The notes below the pieces were generated by a model. The model did not search any database. It was not told where the DNA came from and saw only the letters and a program-made list of their open reading frames with translations. From Desmodesmus armatus (lineage: Eukaryota; Chlorophyta; Chlorophyceae; Sphaeropleales; Scenedesmaceae), in contig VIIQ02000010.1 in assembly GCA_007449985.2 (NCBI GenBank), forward strand, positions 682,001-746,000: a DNA stretch of 64,000 nt. The letters run 5' to 3'. Both the position numbers and the translations under genes were made by a program. Below, in pieces: positions 38,101-51,065 of the stretch. Numbering within the stretch: the first letter of the stretch is position 1; each line of letters opens with the position of its first letter.

Positions 38101-38527
38101 GTTGTTGCTTTCACCCAAGTATTGACGAGTTTCTTCCAGGCACCTGGCAAGAGTCATGCAGCAGTACGGACACACTATGTGATCAATTTGCTTCACCCCA
38201 CCCCATCCCCATGCCTGCATCAGTGTCATTGGTTTGCTCCATGTCCGGTCTCAGCAACTTGTTTTCCGAGCATGTCTCGCTTTACATGACCTGGTTGCTG
38301 TCCTGTCTGCAGATCTTGGTGAGAAGGCTGGGCAGTACTCATCTGACGTAGCAGTGCTGGGGCTGGTTGTGGGCGTCCTGCTGGGTGGGGGCTACCTCCT
38401 CACGCAGCACACACAGCGGCAGCAGCCAGACGGCAACAGCAGCAGCAGTGGCGGCGGCCTGCAGCCACCCGAGGTGCCACCCTTGGAAGTACCCAGGGAG
38501 GAGGCGCTGCAAGGGCAGCAGAAGTAG
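35195..38527 (+). CDS. TVP38/TMEM64-type (VTT/SNARE-associated, DedA superfamily) membrane protein
   Basis: Polytopic membrane protein; relatives in plants and cyanobacteria are implicated in lipid scrambling or membrane homeostasis. Exons: 35195-35604, 36444-36575, 37099-37337, 37768-37928 and 38313-38527 (TAG). The start MLPQAQPTHTPRPAAAARGT opens a Gln/Ser/Pro-rich leader, plausibly a plastid transit peptide. The frame must shift near the C-run 35401-35405 to join LALFREFL. The VTT core reads LGPWGGALFVLTVM, PTQPLTLASGLLFGPVKGAL, AITLLRLTPVVPFRASNYLL, GLTPVQLGPLVVGTVAGM. The C-terminus adds one more hydrophobic helix (VAVLGLVVGVLLGGGYLL) and a Pro/Glu-rich tail. The first exon assignment is less certain than the rest. 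Confidence 0.82.
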
Positions 38528-38942
38528 GACCGCTGGTGACGAGGGTTATGATGAGGGTTGTGTGGTGTGTGGTGCAGTTGTGCCATACACGGGGAGCCGT
38601 TGGGACGGCGGCGACCCTGGTATATCTGCACCCCTCGCCCTGGGGGTTTTGAGCCGCTGGAGATGAGGGTTTGTGTTGTATGGTGTTGTTGCAGCAAACA
38701 CAGGGAGGCTTGTGGCATGCTAATGGCAGTGGCGCTTGTCCCATGCAACGGGTTGTTGTGAGGTGGGAGAAGCCACATCAGCACGGACCAGCAGGGGATG
38801 TCAACACTGTGGAAGGTCATGTGACATATGTGTGACCATGCCTGAGTGAGTGCTAATGTGTTCAGATAATGAAAGCCCCAGCCTGTGGGTGCTCCTGCAG
38901 CGCTGTGGTGTGTGCAGGAGCTGCATGTGTCAGTGCCACATG

Positions 38943-39068
38943 CTGCATGTGTCAGCACACCCTGCTGACAGTTTGCAGGAGCTGCATGTATCAGCACACT
39001 CTGCTGACACTGTGCAGCAGCTGCATGTGTCAGCACACCCTGCTGACAGTGTGCAGGAGCTGCATGTG
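38943..39068 (+). repeat. About 40-bp tandem repeat, three copies
   Basis: Units contain GCTGCATGTGTCAGCACACC then CTGCTGACAGTGTGCAGGA, with a few substitutions. A partial unit precedes at about 38921. Confidence 0.85.
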
Positions 39069-40439
39069 GTGCTGACACACAGGCACTGTTGGAGTTGATG
39101 TACTTTCAGGTTGAATGTGTGTGTGCAGGATGATATCTTGTGCATGTGAGGCCTTCAGTGCTGCGTGTTTTGTGTTGGAGTGTGACCACAACCATGTGGT
39201 CATGCGTGAGGTGTATGACATGTATTGGCCCCTGTAGCCATGCCTGTGCCACTGGTGCCTTTGTCCATGCATGGGGTGTGTCCATGCAAGGGGAAGTGAA
39301 GGCCTTCAACTGAAGTGAAGGCTTTGATTCTTCTATGTGTGTGCATGTGACTGTGGTATGACTATGAGTGGTGCCTGGCAGGAGGGCTGTGGCAACAGCA
39401 GTGTGCTGTGCAAGTGCCTTGCTGCTACGCACAAGAAGGAACGAGGGCAACTGGTGTGTGCAAGAGTGCGGACTCCGCTGTATCTATCTATTCATGCTTG
39501 TTGCTTCTGCAGCCCCCTCCTCTAATGTTGGTTGCTGCCTGTCATTGGACTGCCATGGACAGTATGGCAGGTGTGGGGTGGGGTTGTTGCAGGCAGCAAC
39601 AGCGGCAGCGTGCGACGATTGGAGCACACCAGTGCTCGGGCAACTTGCAAGCTGTGTAGGATGTCTATGTACGAGGTAGGATGTGTATGTACGGGTTGGT
39701 GCGACGATTTTGACTGCTGCTTGGGTTGGCAAGTGGACATGGCACGATCAGGTGGTTGCCTGTACATGCAGCAGGCTGTCCTGCAGCCCACTCAGCACAC
39801 ATGCCTGCTGGGGCAGCAGCACAAAAGGGCGGGAAAGCTTGGTAGCTGGTGGTGAACTTGCGGGCGGGTGGGAGGTAGCATTGATGGGTCTTGTTGTGCT
39901 TTGAAGTTGGAGAGCTGCCCACAGCAGTTGTTTTGAAGGAGCCTTCCATGTTGCGTTTGGGTTTTGGCGTGCGCCATGCGATTTTGTGGCTTGCTGCCCA
40001 GCAAGCACGCATGGGGCACATGGTTATCAGTGAGCATGTGTGTCGTGCTGGGCGTTTTTAGGTGTAGGCGGCCTGGGTTATGCTTGCTGTAGCTTCAGCG
40101 GTTGAGATGTATGTATGCAACTGTTGCAGGACAGGCAGCGGTGTTTGCCCTTTGGGGCATCCAACATTTCTTGATGTTTTGCAAGGGGGTTTGATGACGG
40201 CGCTTCTGCTGCAGGATTCCTCTTACGGAGCCTTGGGTTGTGGTGGCTGAGGCCTGGTCACCGGTTGCTTTGATTGGTATGTGGGCTTTGATGTCTCAGC
40301 CCTGGCAGGGCTTGTTGTGTTGAATGTACAGCTGGCTGTGCATTGCCTGCACAGACAGCTGCCCACAATACGGCTGGCTAGGTCCACAGCAGCAGGCAAT
40401 TTGCTTCCTTGTTGGCTGCTGCCAAGCAGCTACATGCAT

Positions 40440-40444
40440 TGTAA
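40440..40444 (+). terminator. Candidate TGTAA polyadenylation signal for the VTT gene
   Basis: TGTAA in sense about 1.9 kb after the stop at 38527 and 0.3 kb from the convergent ALG6 stop. The distance is long, so confidence is low. Confidence 0.2.
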
Positions 40445-40742
40445 CATACCCATCAATGGGCATTCACTGAGGCATGAGTACGTAGCGAACAGGCAAGGAC
40501 ACTTCAGTTGGTTGCCACACAGTTTGCCACAGTCAATACTGTTGACTGTCATGTTGGCTCGTCACGCTGCGTGGGTTTGCTGCACTCAACAACCGCCCTC
40601 TCACACAAACAGTGCAAACCCTTTTGAGTGAGGATCGGTGTTAACATGCACACCAGCCTGGCTGCCTCTCCCCTGCCGCCGTGGCACAAGCTGTTGATGT
40701 CTCCTCCATTCTCAGCACGACATATGCACAGCTACATACTGA

Positions 40743-42318
40743 TCACTGCTGCTTCTTGCTGACTGCATGCCCTGCCTGCTGCTGATGCCACTGCCGGAAG
40801 TTGAGGTACACCATGGCTGCTGCTATGAACACAAAACCATACGACACAAACAGTCGGTCAAACAACCAAGGCAGGTTGATCGGCGCTGGCACAAACAGCT
40901 CAAGAAGATGCAGCACGATCACACCCACAAGCCCCACCATCGCTGCTAGCCGCCACTTGCTGTTGTGTACGCTGTATGCCAGCACTCCCTTCGGCACCAG
41001 GCCCGTCATAACAATGAGGTACAGGGCGTTGGTAGCAAGGTAAGCCATTGCTACCCCGTCTCGCACCAGCAGCGGGTACATCTGGAATGCCCCAACCAAG
41101 GGGCCCCATATGGCCAGGTCTGGCTCTGTGGCTGCCAGCATGGTGATTGGCAGCAGCGGCAGCAGGATGGACTTTTCATGAACCTGCACCAGCAGCCAGC
41201 GGAGAGGACAGCAGCGCAACATCACACTCAAGCAGCTTTGGGATGAGATGAAGGTGTGCATGCAGTCTCTCGAGTTTGCCCACCCACCCTAAACCTCCTG
41301 CATGAGACCTGGCTGTAAATGGAGCAGGCAAAGCCGCACAGCTGTGACCCCCTTTGCCAATGTATCGTCCCACAGAGCTATCCGCCGGAATCCCTCCCTC
41401 AGTGATTAGACACACACACCGGCAATCCTGAACATTTACACGCCTCAGGCTCTTCCTTTCTCAGCACCATAACACCTGGGGTGGCTTGTGGGGCCCCGTG
41501 CTTTGCTTAGCAGAGAGCCACACCACCTGGCTTGCACGGGTTGATGCTTGACAAGCCTGGCCCCAGCTCTCTTACTGCCCACCCCAACCCCAACCCCAAC
41601 CCTGCACCCCGGCATCATTGGGCTGACCGCGATCCACCCAAACAGTCCCTGCCCCCTGCCACCCACCCAGCCCCCTGACGCCGCTAGGCTATAAGCCCCC
41701 CTCGCAGCAGGCCGCACCTGGAAGCTGAACATGAAGAAAGCCAGGCCACTGTTGGCCATGCCCAACAGCAGCCCCCTGGGTGAGGGGTCCCGCATTTGCT
41801 GCACCATGCTGGGCAGTGCTGCCAGCACCGTGATGCCTGCACACACAGGCATCAGCCGGGGCCCGCTGAACAGCTCCCGCCACTTGATGGCAACTGATGT
41901 GACACACCAGAAGTTGGACAGGTAGTCTTCGTAGAGCCCACGACCCACCGGGAAGATGCGCCGCAACACCTGCGTTGGTGTGCAGCAAGAGTGACAGCAG
42001 GAGTGAGGGCGACATGTTGCCAGGCTGGCAGGAGAGGCCCTTACAGAAGTTTGAAAGGCGGAAACCACAATAGCCTGGCTGCACGGACCTCCTGTTGTAT
42101 ACCTGCCACGAAAGGATACAAGGATGGCTCTTGTCAAGCATGGCAGCTTTTGCTGCTGAATTGTGTCTACTGTTTCTGTGTCTAGGTACACAAGGGCTGC
42201 AGGCTACCAGCTGCGATCTTGGCTGAGGCCCTGTCAGGGTGAGCTCAACAACCAGCCAGCAGGTTACAGCACTGGCTGGTACACCTTTTACATCACAAGC
42301 TATCACAGTATGAAAGCT

Positions 42319-42357
<39 letters not shown>

Positions 42358-44099
42358 CCGGCCGTGGCTTTTGACCCTGGGTGCTGGCTTGCACCCTGCA
42401 GCAGCAGCCTCACCTGTGTAGCAGAGTCGATTGAGTACAGCCACGGGCTCCAGCAGACCACAAAGGTGGCTATCACAGCAAGACCCAGCTTGGCCACACC
42501 CACCACCTGCAGGACACAGCACAGCACAGCACGGCACAGCACAGCCTGTGGCAGCACCCACACAGCTGCTCATGCCCACAAGCTGGTGCACAGAATTTTG
42601 CACCAGCACCCACTTGGATGAGTTGACGTCTAAGTGCATGCTCAGCAGACAACTTGAGGAGCGCAACACATGGATCCGAGGGGTTCCATGCTTGCGGTGT
42701 GAGCTTATCATATAGCATCATACATCAACTGACTAGACAATGACAGGGTCAAAAGGTTTCATACACCAGCAAGCAAGCAGAGGGTGTGTCCGCCCATCAC
42801 TAATCTGCAGTATGAGCCATAGGGCATGTACGGCAAATCCCTGCCCCAGTAAGCCCATTACCACATCAGACGGGGGTGCTGGCCAGCACACCGCCCTGGC
42901 CCACCTTTCTTGCTGCTGTGGGCTGCTGCAGGCACTTGCCCAGCAAGTGTGCAAAGAAGGCGGGGGCAAAGAACAAGCCCATCTGCTTGTGGTTGAGCGA
43001 CAGGCTGAACAGAATACTGCCCGGGATGTCATGGCCGCGAACGATTGCTGCTGCTGCAAGGGCAGAGAGGCCCAAGCTGATGCAGTTGTACTGGAAGTGC
43101 CCGTGGTCTGTAAGCACCAGTGCGGGCTGCAGGAGCATTGCTGCCAGCACAAACAGCTGCCGCTGGGGGTCCGCTGCTGCTTGCTGCCGCTTGCTGGGGC
43201 TGCCTGCTGTGCTGAACACCGCAGATGCCAGGTAGGCTGCTGGGAAGAAAACTGCAGGGCAGCAGCAGCAGGAAGCAAGAGTCCAGGAAGCAAGAGTCCA
43301 GGAAGCAAGAGTCAACAGCCTTGGCAAGGGAGCGTCTGTGTGTGATGTCAACTAGAGCTGGCACTGTGGCAGGAGACACACAAAGGCTATGATTTGAGCA
43401 CCTCTGGCAGTGTGGTAGCACCTGAGACTCACTGAGTAGATCTGAGAGCAGCACGGTCCAGCGCATCAGCTGCTTTGAAAAGTATGTCTCATACCCCCTG
43501 GACGTCCGCAGCTCCACTGCAGCTGGGTCAAAGCGGCCCACAAACAGACCATGAATGTAGCTCTGCAGTGCAGAGCACAGTAGGTTCAGTGTGTTGGTCT
43601 GGGGTGCTGACTGGATGGGGGCAGGAAGCAGGACAAGTCACCTTGGCACCAATACTATGCGGCTGTGCTGTCGCACCTGATAGCCAGACAGAGGTGGGTA
43701 GTCCAGTGGCCAGTACTTTGGGTTGTTATCAGGTCCATCTTGATACCTACACAGCAACCGCACACCACCCCATGGAGACCGGCAGGACTAGCCGACACCT
43801 TGGCAAGCGGGCATTGTTGCGGAGGTCGTGCTTACCATTGCTGTATCGGCAAGTTTGTTGTCAGCTCCATCCAGTGTCGTTGTGCCTCATAATCCCCATA
43901 CTTGGGTGGTGTGTTGAAGCCTGTGTTGTGCAGCAAGGTCACGCAACAGCAGATCACTGCAACAGATCACTGCAACTCTGCTTTGGACTGGGGGTCTGGC
44001 GACCGAGGCCCCACCTGAATATGGAGACACCGCTACCAGGAGCCGGACTAGAACAGCGGCAGCTATGCAGGCACAAACTTGCGGAGATAATGAGGGCAT
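40743..44099 (-). CDS. ALG6: ALG6-like dolichyl-P-Glc:Man9GlcNAc2-PP-dolichol alpha-1,3-glucosyltransferase
   Basis: ER-membrane GT57 enzyme adding the first glucose to the lipid-linked N-glycan precursor. Eight exons, all phases joining: 44015-44099, 43836-43920, 43677-43746, 43433-43562, 42905-43251, 42414-42506, 41718-41969 and 40743-41183 (TGA). The start MPSLSPQVCACIAAAVLVRL begins TM1. The lumenal loop has PPKYGDYEAQRHWMELTTNL and the signature KYWPLDYPPLSGYQ with the catalytic acidic residue. DHGHFQYNCISLG, SLNHKQMGLFFAPAFF, RIFPVGRGLYEDYLSNFWC and VHEKSILLPLLPITM follow, all ALG6/ALG8 hallmarks. Multiple TM helices continue to the Lys-rich KKQQ end. The DYPPL and YEDYLSNFWC forms favour ALG6 over ALG8. 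About 500 residues, no frame break. Confidence 0.95.
42319..42357. repeat. (GCA)13 microsatellite in ALG6 intron 6
   Basis: About thirteen GCA triplets between the exons at 41718-41969 and 42414-42506. Confidence 0.9.
43269..43313 (+). repeat. 15-bp tandem repeat, three perfect copies
   Basis: CAGGAAGCAAGAGTC three times, in ALG6 intron 4. Confidence 0.95.
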
Positions 44100-47000
44100 A
44101 GCGACAGATCATGCCGTCAAATGAATGTCATGGTGTGTGGAGACAGCATGGGACAAGATTGTTTGTTTGTTTCGAAGACAATATCATCATTTCAGATTGT
44201 TTGTTGCGTTATCGCTGATGCAGCATTTCAAAACGAGGGACAGCAGGGCGAGCAGGGTGAAACAGACGTGGTGGTGTGATCAGTGAGAAACCTGAGATTG
44301 ATGTAAGCACTACTATCCAGAGTGTCATGTCAAGCCTGCTAAGTTATGCAGCCGCAAGTGCATCAGCACGCAAAAGGTGTCACTTGGCGTCATTTGGTGG
44401 TTGAGTTCACCCAGCACCTTTGGGCATGTTGGTGGATGTCACGTTACAGCATCATACACCCTCCACCCACAACCATAAAGGGCTCACAACCCCACATCCA
44501 ACACCACGATCACACCCAATCAGCATCCATTCAAGACACCGAGCAGAGCCGTCTCTTGTGTCTTTCACACAAAGAGCGTGTTCTGTGTGTAACAAATTAC
44601 TGCCATCCCCAACCCCCAAAACAGTACAGTATGAACAACCAAAAAAACGTTAACCTGCATGCGCAGCAGCCTTCGCTTGAACAAGGCGCGCACAAGCACA
44701 AGCACCGTGCCAGCAATCGCCAGGCACACAACAGCCACGACAACAATTGGTCAAATCGGAGCATGAAGGAACGAGGTGTGCCTGGGAACAGCTGAATGAC
44801 GTGCATGCAGGGTACACCTTTTGCTGTGGCCGCAACTGAGGACACACCCCAGGCGGTCATTCACCCAAGGACCCAGGCCCTACAATGTGCTGGCTGACAT
44901 GGACAGACAGAAACAAACAAATTCAAACAGCCCTGCATGTGTGGTGGTACAGGAGCGAATGGTCGTGCCATGCACCCAACCAGAACAGCGCACACCCAAA
45001 CACAAAACCAAACAGCCCACTGCAGCCATGTCAACCTGCTACACCCGTGCCTCGCATGCTGGGGTTGCACACATAACAAAATGCAACACACCTGGTAGTG
45101 CGAGCTCAGGCAGTGGCGGCAGCAATGCGCAAAATCATGCACAGCGCAAGTGCGGAGGATCACACTATCCAAACAAAGACCACAACGAAACCACCCTGCC
45201 AGTGGCTCAACCCCACTACACAGTCGCATGCCTCCTGGAAAGGCCAACAAGCTCTTGTGAGACCCCGCTGACAGCCAACCCACCGGGCACAAGCCATTAT
45301 GCTTGATCCATGCCCGCCCCGTTTTCACACACCACACCGTACACCACAACACTGATCGCCAACAGAAACTGCCACCCAACAACCTCAGAACAGCTAGTCG
45401 GCGACCCGTGCTGAGACACGAAGACACGACACCATTGAGACCGCAGGGCAGTGCCGCAGGCTTAGTACAAGTGCTTTCAACTGCCCGGTGAGCAGTTGCA
45501 CTGCCACAACATTCTTTGCAGCTGTGTGCAGGGCAGTGGTAAGGGTCAGCCTCAGCCTCACAACATCCAACCAACCAACCAGCCAGCCGCATTGTGGCGG
45601 GGCTGCTGTGTGGCTAGCGCCTGGGCGAGGCCTACCCCACCGTTGAGAACAGGGCGCTGGTCCTGCCATCCACACGCTGAACACAACTAGACCAGGTGTG
45701 CTTGTTCTGGGTGCATGGAAGGGTAGTGCTGAGTCATGCACAGCCCAAAACAGTCGGATCAAACAGGTGGATGTGGACACCTCAGTGGGCGCGAGACAGA
45801 ACCAGCAGGGCAGCACGACACAGCCTGAGCACACAGCCACGCACCCCAGACCCGCACCAGACGTGTGGCCTGTGACGCAAACAGAACTCAACAAACCTCG
45901 ACACAACAAACAGCCACGTAAACAGCACAGCGCGACGCAGCTTATAACCACAGTCGACACAAACAAAACCCTACACAACCTGCGCAGTCAAGAAACCCTG
46001 GGCCCTGATACACGTCTGCTGGCACGTGCCTGCAGCACCAAGCTGCAAACAGCAGCGCACGCAGGCGCAGCTACAGCTGGTGTGTCAGCCATGCCCCCAG
46101 CCATACGCCCCTGTGGACCCAATCTGCAGCCAATAGGTACCTGGCCCACAAGGCCCCACACAAAGAGAGTAGTGCCCCTGCCAAACGCGGTGCCAATGCT
46201 GCACAGGGGGCCGCGCAACCTCAATACACCTTGATTGGCAATAGTTGGGCGACGGGCATCCACAGCTTGCGAAGGGTGAGCTGTGCAAAGCAAGCCATGG
46301 ACACCCACCACCCAACATAATAACCCTACAAAACCGTACTTGTGTTTCTAGCGTGCTCAACAGGGCTGTTGACAGCAACATACACAGGCTGCGTCCTCAG
46401 CACCCAATGCTGGGCCAATCGCCCAAAACCGTGCTGGCATGCAGCCAGTGCATCCCATAACAGAAGCCCGGGGCCGCTGCCTCACCACACCCAAACAAAT
46501 GTTCCAGCCTAGACACGTGCAGCCAAGGTTCAGCACAAGGTACAGGCTCGCTGCCGGGTGAACGTGGCCAAAAAACCACTAGTCACCAGCAGCATGTATC
46601 GCCCCAGACAACACCCTGTCAATGACGCATGCAACTACCAGAATGGCTTCGCTCCCGCTCACAGCAGATCAACCGCCCCAGGTATCAATGCCTACCCAGC
46701 AGCATACCAGGCACACAGACCTCCTCCCCTTCAGCAGACAGGAGCGGGACACGCCATCGCAGGACACAGCTCGAGGCGCACAAAAACGCAGCGCTCCTGC
46801 CGGCAATAGCCGCAAGACAGGGGCGGTGCACTTGAATGTACATCGCTGCATCAAGGTGAAAGCAACCCCCATATGTCCAAAACAGCGCACACAAGGCCAG
46901 CACACTGCCACCGTCCCGACCTTTTGGTGTCGACAGCAGGGGCGGACCCAGACACGAATGATCAGGCTGTCTCCTGGATGTACACTGCCATACACGCCTG

Positions 47001-49207
47001 GGGGCGTCCACATGCAGGGTTCTACCTCAAATAGTCCCTGGCCAAACAACCTGCGAATCCTCACCTCCAACGGTGCCAAGTCTCATGCAAGCAACTCCCA
47101 AAACCGTAGGCAAGCAGCGCCGGGTGCCCGTTGCCAAACACACCTCTCCACAGTAATGCTACAGGCACGGTATAATAAGCGAAGCAGCTGGAGGGTGATA
47201 GCACTGCCTTGCAACCCACGCCTCTCTCGCGCGAAAGCGATCTCCAGCCATGCAGCCCCATCTGATGTCAGCACCGGTGCGTGGCTGCTGCTGGTTGGCT
47301 GCTTGCGCAACCAGCCACAGTACAGGCGCAGATGCAACACAGAGTGCATGCAGTCAGCCACACCTGTCACGAACAGCACAAGCCTCACAATCGCGAGGTT
47401 GTCACGCTCCCTCAAAGCTTAGCACATCATGTCGCACATCATCCGAAAAGGCCTGCCAGATGATGAATCGAGCAGCAAGAGGAATGCGTGCAGCACTACC
47501 AATCACATGCATGCGCTTCAGGGATTGACCCTGTCAGTGTCTCAAGACTCTGATGTGGAGTGGGCAGGGGGAGATCTGCAGAATACTACAATCAGCTGAA
47601 TGCACGCCCGAGGACCCGCACCCCAAGCAATACTGCAATAACACCAGCACAAAGGACCCACGCAGCGCTCGTCTCAACAACACACGAGCCACACTCGTGC
47701 CTCAAAACCCATGTCATGCCAGGAACAGAGCAGCCTGCATTTACAACTGCAGGCAGCACATCCCCAGACGCAGTACTCACAAATGGCACGACGCAGGCAC
47801 ACACACCGTCACCTGGCGATCAGCCCTGGCAACTGGTATGCGTCTGCAAAGCTCTCGCATACCAGCAGACAGGTCCTCTGTGCCGGCATACTCACTGCAC
47901 GAACAGGGGACGAATGCAAGGCGGCCACCTGCCGATCACACGCTGCCCTCACACTAAGGCAAGCAAAGCGACTGTGCCGCGCCTCTCCCTCTGCACGGTG
48001 GTGCTGCCGATGGCTTCCCTCAAGCAAAGAACAACTGCAGAGAGAGACAAACAAAACTGACAGGACAGCACAGGAAGCTTTGTGCAACCCTGCAGCGAAA
48101 AAACCCTGTGCTGAAGCATGCAAAAGCATGAATGTACAACCACACACTGCGCCAGGTGTGCCACTGCAGCAGAGCCATGTATGCTCTGTGCCTGATGTGT
48201 TGCTGCCCAACAGCACTTGGGCCACAAGCCATAATATGAACACAAACAACGCACGACAGGTGATAACTCGTCTATGACACGCCACATGGTGGCATGCCAC
48301 AAACGACGCTCAGGCTTAGTGCTGGCACACTGCACACCTGCCACAAAGTCATACGCGAAGTCTCAGGCTCTTGACCCACCGTCTCGCCCACGCTTGCATC
48401 CTGAGCACGCATGCACAGGCATGAACAGCCTCCTGCAGCGCATACATGCGCCATACAACAGAGGCATCGCAGGACATCCCCAGCATACACCTCTCACACG
48501 ACTGTGACACAGCAGCTACTCACCCTCACTCTAGCTGACAAAAGCAAGGAGCCACCACAGTCACTGCCAAGACAAAGGCCGCCGGCAGATAGTGCCGGCA
48601 GCACAAGCATCTCAAGCGATGATGATACCACTTGAAATGAGCCATAGCTCTCGCACGTAACGCAGCTCGACACCACAAACCAGTCGAAAGAAGGTATCAG
48701 TGTGGGGACCAGCCCCTCCGCTCTAGAAGCACAGCACATGGAGCGAATGCTTGATCTCTGTCAACAACAAACAGTGCCTCACCTCCCTGCCTCTGAACCA
48801 CACCTCCCTGCCTCTTGAAGCTGGAAATCAGCTTGTTTCCACCTCCCTGCCTCTTCAAGCTGGAAATCAGCTTGTTTCTTCTCCTCAAACCCTCACACCC
48901 GTCCCACCCCACCCTCCTGAGCCAGTACATATCTCCTATAAGCCCAGCTTAGGGCCAACTCAACCTAGCCAGCACACACGCACAGATAACCTGTGGTAGG
49001 CATCAGTTGTGCAGCCTATGGGCGGGATGCCAGCCCACGGCACGCTTCAGCAAACAAACAATCCTGCATCGCCGCTGCATGCGCATGTCAACTCGCATGC
49101 AAGCTGAGTCGAACAGGAACAAAAGCAAACAAACACACACGAGACCACGAAGACTCTTCAAAACCCCTTCATACCCGTGGTCCTGCACTGTGGCCATCAC
49201 TGGCGCA
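44100..49207. other. 5-kb stretch without credible exons
   Basis: The ALG6 promoter should occupy the left end. The rest is CA-rich on plus and reads TG-rich on minus, like transcribed UTR or intron of minus-strand genes here. It may therefore be a very long 3' UTR of the zinc-finger gene (TTACA, a minus TGTAA, at 47741-47745) or an intron of something unseen. Long open frames exist on both strands (for example 46622-47422) but are compositionally monotonous with no family resemblance. Confidence 0.4.
48784..48880 (+). repeat. 39-bp tandem repeat
   Basis: ACCTCCCTGCCTCTTGAAGC plus TGGAAATCAGCTTGTTTCC occurs twice (about 48803-48880), preceded by a partial unit. AAGCTGGAAATCAGCTT is itself nearly palindromic. 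Confidence 0.85.
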
Positions 49208-50652
49208 TCAGTTCAGGCCAACAGACAGGGACAGCTGGCGCTGGAAGTTGGGCACAAAGGCATCATACCCACAGGACATGTTGCCAGAGTTGGTGCCAGC
49301 ACTGGCCATGCTGGAGTCGCTCTGGGCAGGTGTGACGGCATCAGCGCAGAAGGGTAACCGCCACCCAGCCCAGCACCACTGGCAGCAGGCAGCCAGGACA
49401 TCAGTGGAGAGCCTGCGCCACTGCTGGCAGGCATGCCTCCAGGCATGGGGGATGAAGCGCTCACGCCTCCAGGGTTGCCCAGCAGGGCCTGCTGCAGCAG
49501 GTGGTAGCTGGCGCTGCTGAGGTCTGCAGAGGACATGGTGTCTGTGCTGGCGCTGTTCTGGCGGTTCATGAAGGCAGCCAGGGAGCTGTGGGTGCTGCCG
49601 GCAGTGGGGCTGCTGGAGCCGCTGCTGTTGCTCACGGCAGATGTGAAGGGCATAGAGGCAGGCAGCTGCATGCCCATGCTGCTGAAGGGCACGCTGGCTG
49701 CGGCGGCGGCAGCCGCTGCAGCAGCAGCCTGGTATGCCTGTGCTGCCTGGGCCATGTTGATCAGTGCTGCAGGGTTGCTGGCAGCGGCGGCCAGTGCGGC
49801 GGCCGCGGCGGCTGCCGCTGCAGCCTGGTGCTGCTGCTGCTGGCGCTGGCAGGCCGCTGCGTTGGCCAGTGCGGCGCAGGATGCGGCCTGGTAGCGGTTG
49901 ATCAGGGTTGCAGTGGCGCCATCCACCTGTGCTGGCAGCTGCATCTGGGCCAGGAGGGCCTGCTGCAGCATGATGTCCATGGAGGCGGGCAGCATGGGGT
50001 TCTGGCAGGCGTTTGCTGCTGCAGCAGCCAGGGCGGCTGCCTGCTGGGCTGCGCCTGCTGCTGCTGGTGCTGGGCCGCAGGCAGTGGGCACCCTCAGCTC
50101 CTGGACGGTGTGTGCGAAGAAGCAGACTGGGCGGCGGCAGGCTGTGCCGAAGCTGCAGAGCTGTGTCCTGTAGCGGCTGGGGTGCAGCCACTGCTCAAAC
50201 ACACCGTGGCTGTAGGGGCAGGCGTCGCCGCGGCTGCACTTGCCGGACTTGCGTGCGTCAGGGCAGGCGTCTGCGCTGTAGATGTGGGTCTTGGGGCAGC
50301 GGCGGGCTGCCTTCTCTCCAGGGTGGGTGAAGGGCACTCGGTCCAAGAGTGGGCACCCTGCAGGCAGCAACAGGAAAGACGCACAGCATTCAGTTAGGTT
50401 CAAGACTGCGGGGTGCATGGGCAGTTCTCAATTCAAAACCTGGGCGCGCAAGGAGTTGGGCATTGCTGTCAGAGACTAGGCACCGCTTGGATTGCTGCTG
50501 TCTGTACGTCATGCTGCTGGTTGGCTGGCATGCAGTCCCATTCCCATGCCACCTGCGACAGGGTGCGGGCAGCCTGGACGCACATTATTGCACACCTTGC
50601 GGTCACAAGGCCTGACTTTGTAGACATAGAGCATGTAGTCGTCATCCATCAT
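49208..50652 (-). CDS. Plant-type RR-TZF tandem CCCH zinc-finger protein
   Basis: RNA-binding regulator of mRNA turnover or translation, cycling between nucleus and cytoplasmic granules in plants. Exon 50596-50652 encodes [19 protein letters not shown] and joins in phase to 49208-50357, GAHSWTECP. The Arg-rich lead-in [13 protein letters not shown] is followed by finger 1 ([23 protein letters not shown]8-C-X5-C-X3-H), the conserved 16-residue linker [16 protein letters not shown] and finger 2 ([18 protein letters not shown]5-C-X4-C-X3-H). This is exactly the plant RR-TZF spacing. The rest is Ala/Gln/Ser low complexity. One C is missing from the run read from 50332-50334. A later shift near 49355 decides between ends at 49208 ([15 protein letters not shown]) and 49213; I prefer 49208. 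Whether exons lie upstream of 50652 is unknown. Confidence 0.9.
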
Positions 50653-51065
50653 CTGGGCACAGGCGGGCATCTGGGCACAGGCAGGCATAGGAGACACAAG
50701 GGGGCGAGTGTGGCGGACAGGGTCAGTGCCAGGCACATGCTGAGGTTGTCGGGGTGCTGGAGAGTCGCAACTGCTACCGTATGCCACAACACAAAGCTGG
50801 CTTGTTGACCCAAGCCCCCCAGGCTTCTGTGAGGTGGGAGTGTTGACATGCTCACAACCCTGTCTGAGCAACAAGCACACCAACGCCCCCAGGGTGCTAG
50901 AGAAGGCTGAGACAGCATCCAAGACCACAATAGCTGCAGAATCAGCCACCCAGCAGGGCGCAGCGGCGCCCAGCGGCCCGTGCCTGCGATCAATCCTGAT
51001 GCGACGTGTGTTTCGAGCATGCAGCCTAGGATGCCGCCCATCTCCGTCAAGACATAACCAAGGGG
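50653..51065. other. Upstream region of the zinc-finger gene
   Basis: Presumed promoter/5' UTR of the zinc-finger gene, and on minus the 3' end of whatever is spliced from 51810-51940. In that frame a stop follows about six codons after the repeat border (CCCCTTGGTTATGTCTTGA, read on minus from 51065). Confidence 0.35.

Larger units (their letters stand above)
38528..40742. other. Convergent 3' regions of the VTT gene and ALG6
   Basis: TG-rich on plus up to about 40200, suiting a long 3' UTR of the VTT gene. The part next to ALG6 is mixed. It contains a minisatellite (separate entry) and no exon I can support. Confidence 0.4.

Noticed and set aside
46622..47422. Longest plus-strand open frame (266 codons) in the 44-49 kb gap
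   Set aside because: Composition is uniform Thr/Ser/Gln/Arg from CA-rich DNA, with no domain, no splice-linked partner and equally long frames on the other strand. It is explained by base composition.
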